NCBI RefSeq assembly: GCF_014230085.1
Contig: NZ_JACHVB010000020.1
Coordinates: 124,001 to 188,000 of the forward strand
Source: Ruficoccus amylovorans
Lineage (GTDB): Bacteria > Verrucomicrobiota > Verrucomicrobiia > Opitutales > Cerasicoccaceae
DNA length: 64,000 nt
Reading direction: 5' to 3'
Below the pieces are notes generated by a model. It ran no database searches, was not told the DNA's origin, and was given only the letters and a program-made list of their open reading frames with translations. Shown piece after piece: positions 28,593 through 33,884 of the stretch. Position 1 is the stretch's first letter, and each line of letters begins with the position of its first letter. The translations under genes were made by a program, and so were the position numbers.

Positions 28593-29051
28593 GCGGAGGC
28601 ATCCTTTTTGGCTTTGGGAAAACCCGCCGAAAAGCGGTAAGCAACACAGTCAGCTATGAAACGGGGCTCTCCAAATAACTGCCGTGACGTGAAGAGGGGC
28701 AGCGATGTTGAGCCAGCAATGCAGAAGCGCTGCACGAGAGCAGAAGAAACGGAAAGCAGGCGGGAGGTTCCGCCGTGCAAGTGGGTGGATGGCGGGAGGC
28801 TGCCGGGGAGGTTCCCGGTTTCACCTCGGAAATCCAAAACAGTAGAGGGTGAGCACGCCTGCGGCATGCTCAGGGTGGGGACTGGCTGAATACAGCCAGT
28901 CAAGCCGGGGATGGCGGGAAATTGGCTTGGGGAACAAGCAGAAGCTTGTTCAAGAGGGCCGGGAAAGGTGAGGGTGGCAAAGCGGAAATCGCCGCCACGA
29001 CAACGGCGCGAGGGTTGAGGGGTGAGGCAAGGCGTGCTCATGCCTCACCCC
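28593..29051 (-). other. Hairpin-rich intergenic region of prophage 1 (candidate replication origin and packaging signal)
   Basis: At least six hairpins are seen: GGCGG/CCGCC (28759-28763, 28770-28774) and CCGGG/CCCGG (28803-28807, 28814-28818), both with loop GAGGTT; TGAGCA-GCC/GGC-TGCTCA (28850-28872); an 8-bp stem (28881-28888 with 28893-28900); a 7-bp stem (28933-28939 with 28944-28950); and an 11-bp stem (29019-29029 with 29041-29051). It lies upstream of the replication gene, as in Ff phages. AAAACAGTAGA (28836-28846) is shared, in coding sense, with the matching region of prophage 2. A 150-residue frame across it is doubted. Confidence 0.65.
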
Positions 29052-29265
29052 CGTTACCACTTGCAGGAGGGACCGAACCCCGCCCGCTGAAATCCTCAAT
29101 GGGAAGTAACAAAATTTCGGTTTCGATGGCCGAGAGTAATTCGTCCCGCATGGCGTCAAGCGCGAGTTCGCCCGCGACACCAAAAGAACAGCGCAAACCG
29201 CCGTGGATCAATTGCACCTGGGCACGTAGAGCGCACAAGGCCGATAGGGCACAAGGCGTGCTCAT
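29038..29265 (-). CDS. Small phage protein, unknown, prophage 1
   Basis: 75 residues. The ATG overlaps the end of the 64-residue gene (ATGA), which supports translation. Hydrophobic patches (LRAQVQLIHGGLRC, LALDAMRDELLSAIETEILLL) suggest a helical cytoplasmic protein. The stop lies in the 11-bp hairpin at 29019-29051. No homologue is present in prophage 2. Confidence 0.5.
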   Translation of the reverse strand: MSTPCALSALCALRAQVQLIHGGLRCSFGVAGELALDAMRDELLSAIETEILLLPIEDFSGRGSVPPASGNGGEA

Positions 29266-29456
29266 AACTGTTCCTCCGCAGCCCGCAGAATAAAGCCGTT
29301 AAGGATGTCCATTGCGTGTTCGACACCCGTAGAAACGCCGTGCCAGTAATCAGAATCACAAGGGTGCGAATTCGCACGCTCGCGGAAATCATCACGGCTC
29401 TCGACTAACGATTTTAGTAGCGCGTCAAGCGGAAGCGTTAACGTCGGAGTCTTCAC
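29262..29456 (-). CDS. Conserved 64-residue early protein, prophage 1 copy
   Basis: 64 residues from a GTG start. It is 59/64 identical to the prophage 2 protein at 30941-31135, and the DNA is also about nine-tenths identical. It is predicted helical and cytoplasmic (LPLDALLKSLVESRDDFRER; HGVSTGVEHAMDILNGFIL). No known motif is visible. It overlaps its neighbours by 4 bases on both sides, so it is part of a coupled early operon. Strong conservation in two otherwise different phages implies a useful, possibly host-directed, role. Confidence 0.75.
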   Translation of the reverse strand: MKTPTLTLPLDALLKSLVESRDDFRERANSHPCDSDYWHGVSTGVEHAMDILNGFILRAAEEQL

Positions 29457-29725
29457 GCTGTGGCCTTTCCCTTGAGGATGCGCCTGACGATGAGACGACG
29501 ACCGCTGCGCACGACCTTGTAGCGCTCACCGCAGGCATTGCGCAATTGGCGTGCGTAATGATCCAAAAACTGAGGCTCGCAAGTGAAACTAGCACGGAAC
29601 ACTAAGCCGCCATCACTTACGATGAGACGCCAGCCATGTAGAATTTGAGCTGTAGGAGTCGGCATATAAAAGCCATGCGCAAGAAGTGCTTTCTGCAAAG
29701 CTTTGGTTTCATCGGTGGTGTTCAT
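29453..29725 (-). CDS. Small phage protein, unknown, first gene of the leftward operon
   Basis: 90 residues (MNTTDETKALQKALLAHGFY, then mixed beta and basic segments, ending in a basic RRLIVRRILKGK). It is probably a nucleic-acid-binding cytoplasmic protein, judging only by charge. It starts the leftward run; a palindrome (29767-29785) lies 42 bases upstream. It overlaps the GTG start of the next gene by 4 bases. Confidence 0.6.
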   Translation of the reverse strand: MNTTDETKALQKALLAHGFYMPTPTAQILHGWRLIVSDGGLVFRASFTCEPQFLDHYARQLRNACGERYKVVRSGRRLIVRRILKGKATA

Positions 29726-29766
29726 TTTCGGTCCCTTCGGTTTGTGTGGTTTTCGTTGCCTTAGTG

Positions 29767-29785
29767 GCCAAGTGTGATACTTGGC
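29767..29785. promoter_or_regulatory. Palindrome in the divergent promoter region of prophage 1
   Basis: GCCAAGT, 5 bases, ACTTGGC: a perfect 7-bp inverted repeat midway between the leftward operon (first ATG at 29725) and the rightward gene at 29795. It is well placed to be an operator controlling one or both directions. Confidence 0.5.
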
Positions 29786-29794
29786 ATCAAAGTT

Positions 29795-30001
29795 ATGACT
29801 GCCCTTGAAGAAATAGCCCTGCGCTGGCGGATTATCCTAATTGGAATGTCTGTTGCCATCGTCCTGCTTAACGTGGCTTTCTGGATGTGGTTCATCCCCG
29901 CATTGCGTGAATGGCTGAAACGGCTCATCAAGGAGGCCATCCGGGAGGCATTGGACGCCAGAGACAGAGGCGAACCAACAGAGAGGAAGCCCTGGTATTG
30001 A
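29795..30001 (+). CDS. Small inner-membrane protein, prophage 1, divergent
   Basis: 68 residues from the ATG at 29795. One clear transmembrane helix (about 15-36: IILIGMSVAIVLLNVAFWMW) is followed by an amphipathic, charged C-terminal tail (REWLKRLIKEAIREALDARD). It is transcribed opposite to the virion genes. Small divergent membrane proteins in phages can give superinfection exclusion, but that is only a possibility here. It has no counterpart in prophage 2. Confidence 0.6.
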   Translation: MTALEEIALRWRIILIGMSVAIVLLNVAFWMWFIPALREWLKRLIKEAIREALDARDRGEPTERKPWY

Positions 30002-30124
30002 GGCTTTTCTATGGAATCCAGTTTTCTTGCTATGGCTTGCATCGGCTTTATACGCCTTTAAGATTTAATGGCTTTTAAAGCCGAGTAAAGGCATTTGACT
30101 TTTTCCAAGGCATCTATAAGCCTT
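30001..30124 (+). promoter_or_regulatory. Cluster of GGCTT half-sites, putative operators of the prophage 1 regulator
   Basis: The 132-base gap before the ribbon-helix-helix gene holds repeated GGCTT/AAGCC elements: a perfect palindrome GGCTTTTAAAGCC (30070-30082), AAGGC-8-GCCTT (30107-30124), and half-sites near 30002, 30034, 30044 and 30053. A TTGACT at 30095-30100 could be a -35 box, but its spacing to TATAAG (30115-30120) is short. Multiple short half-sites fit ribbon-helix-helix autoregulation. Confidence 0.5.
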
Positions 30125-30133
30125 GCTGAAACT

Positions 30134-30298
30134 ATGTCAGGACAGATGGGTAAGGACTCCGCCTTGCTGGGCGTGGTTGTCTCGAAAGAAATGAAAGCGA
30201 AGATACAAAAGGTAGCCAAAAAGGAAGGTCGTTCGGCCTCCAATTGGATTCGCTTTCACATCGAGAAACTACTTGAGCAGCACGGCGCTAAGGGCTGA
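30134..30298 (+). CDS. Ribbon-helix-helix regulator, prophage 1
   Basis: 54 residues from the ATG at 30134. LGVVVSKEMKAKIQKVAKKE (beta strand then helix A) and SASNWIRFHIEKLLEQH (helix B) give the short strand-helix-helix of Arc/CopG-type DNA-binding proteins. It resembles the prophage 2 regulator (K/R-E-x-KA-x-I and SNW-I/V shared). It is transcribed against the virion genes and lies 48 bases from the central att site, so it is a candidate repressor of lytic genes. A TTG start at 30095 is possible. Confidence 0.75.
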   Translation: MSGQMGKDSALLGVVVSKEMKAKIQKVAKKEGRSASNWIRFHIEKLLEQHGAKG

Positions 30299-30345
30299 CC
30301 GCTAAAGGGACTCAGGTCCATAGCGGATTTTTAAATACCCCCGAC

Positions 30346-30373
30346 ATTTCGCACAATAAACATTACGTCTAGT
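30346..30373 (+). other. Central dif-like attachment site between the two prophages
   Basis: Arm ATTTCGCACAA (30346-30356), core TAAACA (30357-30362), arm TTACGTCTAGT (30363-30373). The first arm and core equal those of the left site; the second arm is Xer-like and specific to prophage 2. The site lies between two convergent ribbon-helix-helix genes. It is the junction expected after two successive integrations at dif. Confidence 0.85.
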
Positions 30374-30420
30374 TTTTGATGGGCGATTTCTTATGCCTGC
30401 GGCATCCTTCCCCGCGAGCC

Positions 30421-30600
30421 TTAAGCCGTTTTCTTTGAACGGTTTGCGGACTCGTTAGCTACAAGTTCTTCAAGCTTGAGTGACACCCAGTTTGAAATCG
30501 TGCGCTTGTCCTCCTTAGAGAATTGCACGATCTGAGCCTTCACTTCGCGAGGCAGAACGATAGACATACGGTCCGAATTTGGGCTGAGCTGATTCGGCAT
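30421..30600 (-). CDS. Ribbon-helix-helix regulator, prophage 2
   Basis: 59 residues: after a short tail, MSIVLPREVKAQIVQFSKED gives strand and helix A, and RTISNWVSLKLEELVANE gives helix B. It is related to the prophage 1 regulator and likewise runs against the virion genes, beside the central att site. Its own promoter (-35 AGTCAA complement at 30635-30640, -10 at 30613-30618) is overlapped by a near-palindrome, so autorepression is likely. It ends with a basic RSKKTA tail. Confidence 0.78.
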   Translation of the reverse strand: MPNQLSPNSDRMSIVLPREVKAQIVQFSKEDKRTISNWVSLKLEELVANESANRSKKTA

Positions 30601-30607
30601 GATAATG

Positions 30608-30640
30608 AAGGTATCTTATACCCTTTCACGGTGGAGTCAA
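30608..30640 (-). promoter_or_regulatory. Leftward promoter and operator of the prophage 2 regulator
   Basis: On the minus strand, TTGACT (30640-30635), 16 bases, TAAGAT (30618-30613). The near-palindrome AAGGTAT-3-ATACCCTT (30608-30625) covers the -10 box. Start codon 13 bases downstream at 30600. Confidence 0.5.
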
Positions 30641-30645
30641 TTTCG

Positions 30646-30673
30646 TTTACAGGTGTATTCACCTTCCTATAGG
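30646..30673 (+). promoter_or_regulatory. Rightward early promoter of prophage 2 with operator repeats
   Basis: TTTACA (30646-30651), 16 bases, TATAGG (30668-30673). GGTG-4-CACC (30652-30663) lies in the spacer and CCTATAGG (30666-30673) covers the -10 box. These AGGT/ACCT half-sites match those at the opposing regulator promoter, so the same repressor could shut both. Confidence 0.5.
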
Positions 30674-30737
30674 TTCCGAATGCACAAGGGTTAATAAACC
30701 TGCTCAAGACATAACCACTCAAACCAAAGGCTCCAAA

Positions 30738-30944
30738 ATGGACGAAGCAGCAATCATCAAGTACCGCCTTGAAAATACGCTACGCAGGCTAGCACGTGAA
30801 ATTGAAGCTTGGACTGAGCTTTCCCAAAGGCCGGAAAACAAAGACGTCAAGTTATGGTGTGAAGGTCACGCTGATGCGTACAGGGATATGCTTGCTGATT
30901 TTCAGCGTACCTATGGTGAATTCAAGGGAAAGGTCTCAGCGTGA
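30738..30944 (+). CDS. Small early phage protein, unknown, prophage 2
   Basis: 68 residues, highly helical and charged (MDEAAIIKYRLENTLRRLAR; WCEGHADAYRDMLADFQRTY). No known motif. It is the first gene after the rightward promoter and overlaps the GTG of the next gene by 4 bases. Confidence 0.6.
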   Translation: MDEAAIIKYRLENTLRRLAREIEAWTELSQRPENKDVKLWCEGHADAYRDMLADFQRTYGEFKGKVSA

Positions 30945-31135
30945 AGGCTCGGACGCTAACGCTTCCGCTTGACGCGCTACTAAAATCGTTAGTCGAGAGC
31001 CGCGATGATTTCCGGGAGCGTGCCAATTCGCACCCTTGTGATTCTGAGTACTGGCACGGCGTTTCTACGGGTGTTGAACACGCAATCGACATACTTAACG
31101 GCTTCATTTTGCGAGCTGCGGAGGAACAGTCATGA
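30941..31135 (+). CDS. Conserved 64-residue early protein, prophage 2 copy
   Basis: 64 residues from a GTG start, 59/64 identical to the prophage 1 protein at 29262-29456, with the same start codon and the same 4-base overlaps. The genes on each side differ between the phages, so this is a mosaic block or a strongly conserved function. No motif is known. Confidence 0.75.
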   Translation: MKARTLTLPLDALLKSLVESRDDFRERANSHPCDSEYWHGVSTGVEHAIDILNGFILRAAEEQS

Positions 31136-31365
31136 AGCGCCGCCTCAAATTCCCCAAGGGGGCCAAGGGCCGACGTTCACTAGCTCGCCTTCGGCAGCGT
31201 CGTTTTGAATGTAACTTCTCAGCCGAATTCCGCGAATTTACGGCGCTCTTGATGCCTTTAGCTATGGCTTTCACTGCATTCAGTGCAGCGCGTAGAGTCA
31301 TTGCCAGCCTAGACAAAGACTTTCCTGTACAGGAACCGGAGCGAATGGAAGGGAGCGGGAAATGA
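31132..31365 (+). CDS. Small basic phage protein, unknown
   Basis: 77 residues. The N-terminal third is very basic (KRRLKFPKGAKGRRSLARLR), the centre hydrophobic (FTALLMPLAMAFTAFSAARR), and the end acidic. It may be a membrane-attached or nucleic-acid-binding protein. It starts within ATGA overlaps and lies between the 64-residue gene and a ribbon-helix-helix-like gene. Confidence 0.5.
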   Translation: MKRRLKFPKGAKGRRSLARLRQRRFECNFSAEFREFTALLMPLAMAFTAFSAARRVIASLDKDFPVQEPERMEGSGK

Positions 31366-31556
31366 GTGGTATCAATCCCGCTCCCACTCGCCGTTTGCCG
31401 CGCATGTTCATGCGTTCAGAACCTCGGGACTGCACGGTCTGTTTTGTCGTGACATCCCGCGAGCGCCAGCGGCTAAAGGCCCTAGCCTCCTCTCAAGGGA
31501 CCACCGTTTCCGCGCTCTGCGCTGAAATCATCACAGCAAGGCTTTTCGATGAGTAG
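31362..31556 (+). CDS. Small ribbon-helix-helix-like DNA-binding protein, prophage 2
   Basis: 64 residues. After a basic start, CFVVTSRERQRLKALASSQG gives strand and helix and TVSALCAEIITARLFDE a second helix, consistent with a CopG/Arc-type fold. Its place at the end of the early block, before the virion genes, suggests a role in timing or plasmid-like control. Less certain than the two att-side regulators. Confidence 0.55.
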   Translation: MSGINPAPTRRLPRMFMRSEPRDCTVCFVVTSRERQRLKALASSQGTTVSALCAEIITARLFDE

Positions 31557-31690
31557 CGTTGCTCCCCATCGGCTCAGAGGTCGGGGGCGGGCGTGCACGC
31601 CGTCCGCTCCTGCCTCCCATCGTAAGTACCAGCGCGGCCCTAGGTTCGTCGCTGTAGTTCGTCCACGTATCCGAAAAATCACTACACGTT

Positions 31691-31828
31691 ATGTTGCCCT
31701 TTGAAATCTCGGACTTCTTGCAAGGCGTCAGCGTCTGGCTGGCCTTCTATGGTGCGGCGTGGTGGTCGCAAGTGATTGTTCGCTTTTTCTGGCGGGTGTT
31801 TGACGCAGCGTCGGACATTCCGTCCTAA
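31691..31828 (+). CDS. 45-residue membrane protein, candidate pVII/pIX minor coat, prophage 2
   Basis: MLPFEISDFLQGVSVWLAFY, then GAAWWSQVIVRFFWRVFD and a short polar end. One hydrophobic, Trp-rich helix. It lies 18 bases before the coat gene, where genes VII and IX stand in Ff phages. The 134 bases before it are non-coding and may hold the promoter of the virion operon. Confidence 0.65.
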   Translation: MLPFEISDFLQGVSVWLAFYGAAWWSQVIVRFFWRVFDAASDIPS

Positions 31829-31846
31829 CCCAAACCAAGAGCAGAC

Positions 31847-32071
31847 ATGAAGAACTGGAAAAACAAGATCATCGCCGGTGGCCTCGTCATGGGGAGCACC
31901 GTTGCCGCACGCGCCGAAATTGACTTTTCGGCTTTGCAGACCGGTATCACCAGCGAAATCCCTGGCATCATCGCCGCCGGTATGGCGATTGCCGGTGCGG
32001 CTGTGCTCCTCATGGCGGCCCCCAAGGGCGTCCGCTTCATCAAGAAGATGTGGGCGGCCATTGCCGGCTAA
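31847..32071 (+). CDS. Major coat protein (pVIII-like), prophage 2
   Basis: 74 residues. The signal peptide (MKNWKNKIIAGGLVMGSTVA, cleavage after ARA, residue 23) is followed by a mature protein of about 51 residues with an acidic start (EIDFSALQTGITSEIPG), a hydrophobic helix (IIAAGMAIAGAAVLLMAA) and a basic end (PKGVRFIKKMWAAIAG). Same plan as the prophage 1 coat but with little sequence identity. Confidence 0.9.
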   Translation: MKNWKNKIIAGGLVMGSTVAARAEIDFSALQTGITSEIPGIIAAGMAIAGAAVLLMAAPKGVRFIKKMWAAIAG

Positions 32072-32084
32072 TCAATCGAGGCTG

Positions 32085-32108
32085 GGGGTCGGGCGAGAGT
32101 CCGGCCCC
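32085..32108 (+). terminator. Hairpin after the coat gene, prophage 2
   Basis: GGGGTCGG (32085-32092) pairs with CCGGCCCC (32101-32108), including one G-T pair, 14 bases after the coat stop. No T run follows. It takes the same place as the hairpin in prophage 1 and the gene VIII terminator of Ff phages, where it sets high coat expression relative to pIII. Confidence 0.5.
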
Positions 32109-32128
32109 TACCCTTACCCCTGTTCCAC

Positions 32129-32266
32129 ATGGACGAAATCCAACTCCTACAGGAAATCCTAGGCCAGATGCAGGCGCTTAACGCTCAAATGCGCGTCGCG
32201 TTAGAGTCACAGGTTGCAGCTGTCGTAATCCTGATTTGGGCCTTGTTCTGGTCACAACAGCGCTAG
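32129..32266 (+). CDS. 45-residue membrane protein, candidate minor coat, prophage 2
   Basis: MDEIQLLQEILGQMQALNAQ, then MRVALESQVAAVVILIWALF and WSQQR. An amphipathic N-terminal helix is followed by one transmembrane helix. It ends three bases before the pIII ATG. The position equals the 24-residue peptide in prophage 1. The role in virion or assembly is inferred. Confidence 0.65.
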   Translation: MDEIQLLQEILGQMQALNAQMRVALESQVAAVVILIWALFWSQQR

Positions 32267-32268
32267 TA

Positions 32269-33534
32269 ATGAAACGCCTAATCCTCATAGCTTTGCTTCC
32301 GCTTTTCGCTTCGGCTTCTCAAGCCTTTTACTATGAGGGCCGGGCTAACTACAAGACGGGTAGCTCTGGTGCCACGACAGACCACAAGACCGGAGGTGCA
32401 AGCTTCTCGGTCGGTGACGGTGGGGAATGGAGCTACACCGCGAATTCGTCTTTCGTGCTCCAGTTGCACACGGTGTATGTCTATGCCGACAGCAGTAAGG
32501 CGACTCTTTTGTCCTCAGGTGGCACAAGTGGCAGCTTTGTTGCTGCGGACGGCCTGACAGTCTCTTGGACTACGGATCAAGTCACGGATAAGAAGTACGT
32601 AATCACCTTCAGAGGAACGGCTACGGGCGATCCAGACCCCGATCCTGACCCTGATCCGGAGCCATCAGAAGCCCTGTATTTTCACAACGCCGAAACGGGG
32701 GAAATCTATAATGGCACGGATGAGCCGCAGACCTATATTTACAGTATCGTCCACGAAGACGGCACGGTAGAGACCGGAGAGGTTACCTTGCAGCCGGGCG
32801 AGAGTAAGACGATCCACGGCGGCAGTCGTCTTGACCCGTATTCAATGAGCGTTTGGAAAAAGAACTCTGACGGGACTTTGACAAAGGTGGGTGATTACGC
32901 CTCTAGTACGAGCGAGTCAGACGGCGAAACGCCTATCAACTCTTCCCCCACAGTCAAAGGTAGTGACGGCTCATCAACATCCACGCTTTCCCCGGGCGAT
33001 AAGGGCCGGGCTGATGCCTCGGGGGCGAGCACTGATACGACGATTCAGGAGACGAATTCCGAAGCTCGACACCAAGAACAGCTAGAGCAAGAGCGCAAGA
33101 TTGCCCAGGCTGAGAAGGCGGAACTTGAACGCATCCGGCAGGCGGTTCGCGAGAGCGCAGAAGCGGCTAAGGACGTGGCTAAATCTATCGGTAAGTCTGG
33201 TGATGGATCGGGCGTCTCAGCTGACGGCGACAACTACCCCGAGGGGCCAGAATGGGGCGAAGGTGACACCGAAGAACTAGACGGCATCGGCGGCATGGTG
33301 GACCGCATCATTAATTCATTGCCGTCCCTAGAGGCTCTGCCCGTCGTCAGTGGGCGCAACTACACGTATGAGATAAACGGCGGTGATTTCCACGGTATGG
33401 ACCTGAATTTCACCTTTGACCTAACGGCCCATCGTCAAGTCATCGAATTAGTGCGCATACTGGAGGAAGCTATCGTATTAGTGATGTTCGTCATAGCGTG
33501 CGTGAATCTCATCCGTGGAGGGTTCGCATCATGA
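32269..33534 (+). CDS. pIII-like adsorption protein, prophage 2
   Basis: 421 residues from the ATG at 32269. Signal peptide to SASQA (residue 18); residues 19-118 are 88/100 identical to the prophage 1 receptor domain. A DP/EP repeat linker follows, then a second domain (about 135-225) that matches prophage 1 only in short blocks such as EP-Q/K-TY and L-E/Q-PGE. A long coiled coil lies at about 270-320 (RHQEQLEQERKIAQAEKAEL). One C-terminal membrane anchor (about 395-415) completes the pIII plan. It overlaps the next ATG (ATGA). Confidence 0.88.
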   Translation: MKRLILIALLPLFASASQAFYYEGRANYKTGSSGATTDHKTGGASFSVGDGGEWSYTANSSFVLQLHTVYVYADSSKATLLSSGGTSGSFVAADGLTVSWTTDQVTDKKYVITFRGTATGDPDPDPDPDPEPSEALYFHNAETGEIYNGTDEPQTYIYSIVHEDGTVETGEVTLQPGESKTIHGGSRLDPYSMSVWKKNSDGTLTKVGDYASSTSESDGETPINSSPTVKGSDGSSTSTLSPGDKGRADASGASTDTTIQETNSEARHQEQLEQERKIAQAEKAELERIRQAVRESAEAAKDVAKSIGKSGDGSGVSADGDNYPEGPEWGEGDTEELDGIGGMVDRIINSLPSLEALPVVSGRNYTYEINGGDFHGMDLNFTFDLTAHRQVIELVRILEEAIVLVMFVIACVNLIRGGFAS

Positions 33535-33884
33535 GCATTCTTGGGCTTCTTGAAGACTTGCTAGGATGGGTGCAAAAGCTCTCAAAGCCGATGCAGCTAC
33601 TCTTTGCGCCGATCATTGGTTTCCTGACCGCCTCTTACGCCATCATTGCGTATACTATGGCGATGCTGAATAAGCTCATCCTGTGGATTGACGAGCGTGT
33701 AGCCGGTATGGATTTGACGGTTGGCAATCACCATCTGGATTCGGTTGCGTCTGATTTCTGGGTGTCGGTCAACACCTTTGTTCCGCTCGATCTGATGTTC
33801 GCATTAGGAACGATCCTGTTAGCACTTCGCGGCGTTATGGCTGTCGTTCGCATCGTTAAATCCTTCATTCCGACTATCGCCTGA
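33531..33884 (+). CDS. pVI-like minor coat/membrane protein, prophage 2
   Basis: 117 residues from the ATG at 33531, with GTGGAGGG upstream as a ribosome site. Hydrophobic helices lie at about 22-45 (LLFAPIIGFLTASYAIIAYT) and 85-110 (LMFALGTILLALRGVMAVV). Length is close to Ff pVI (112). Its place between the pIII and Zot genes with overlapping codons on both sides is that of gene VI, whose product caps the virion tip. Confidence 0.8.
   Translation: MSILGLLEDLLGWVQKLSKPMQLLFAPIIGFLTASYAIIAYTMAMLNKLILWIDERVAGMDLTVGNHHLDSVASDFWVSVNTFVPLDLMFALGTILLALRGVMAVVRIVKSFIPTIA

Larger units (their letters stand above)
23161..30362 (-). mobile_element. Inovirus prophage 1 (about 7.2 kb, leftward)
   Basis: The core-to-core distance is 7196 bases. 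Structural and replication genes run leftwards in the order small early genes, HUH replication initiator, ssDNA-binding protein, coat protein, 24-residue peptide, pIII-like adsorption protein, 48-residue membrane peptide, Zot/pI ATPase and a small att-proximal gene. Junctions are mostly 1-4 base overlaps. A ribbon-helix-helix gene and a small membrane-protein gene run the other way at the right end. Size, gene order and coat-protein form match filamentous phages (Inoviridae sensu lato). No integrase, secretin or capsid of tailed-phage type is present. All reading frames appear intact. Confidence 0.92.

Noticed and set aside
28589-29041. 150-residue frame on the minus strand in prophage 1
   Set aside because: It overlaps its neighbours by ATGA, which favours it, but it runs across six hairpins, is Pro/Ser-rich without domain character, and covers the likely origin region. 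Treated as non-coding.
30540-30722. 60-residue minus-strand frame near the central att
   Set aside because: A different frame here (30421-30600) gives a clear ribbon-helix-helix protein; this one runs through its promoter.
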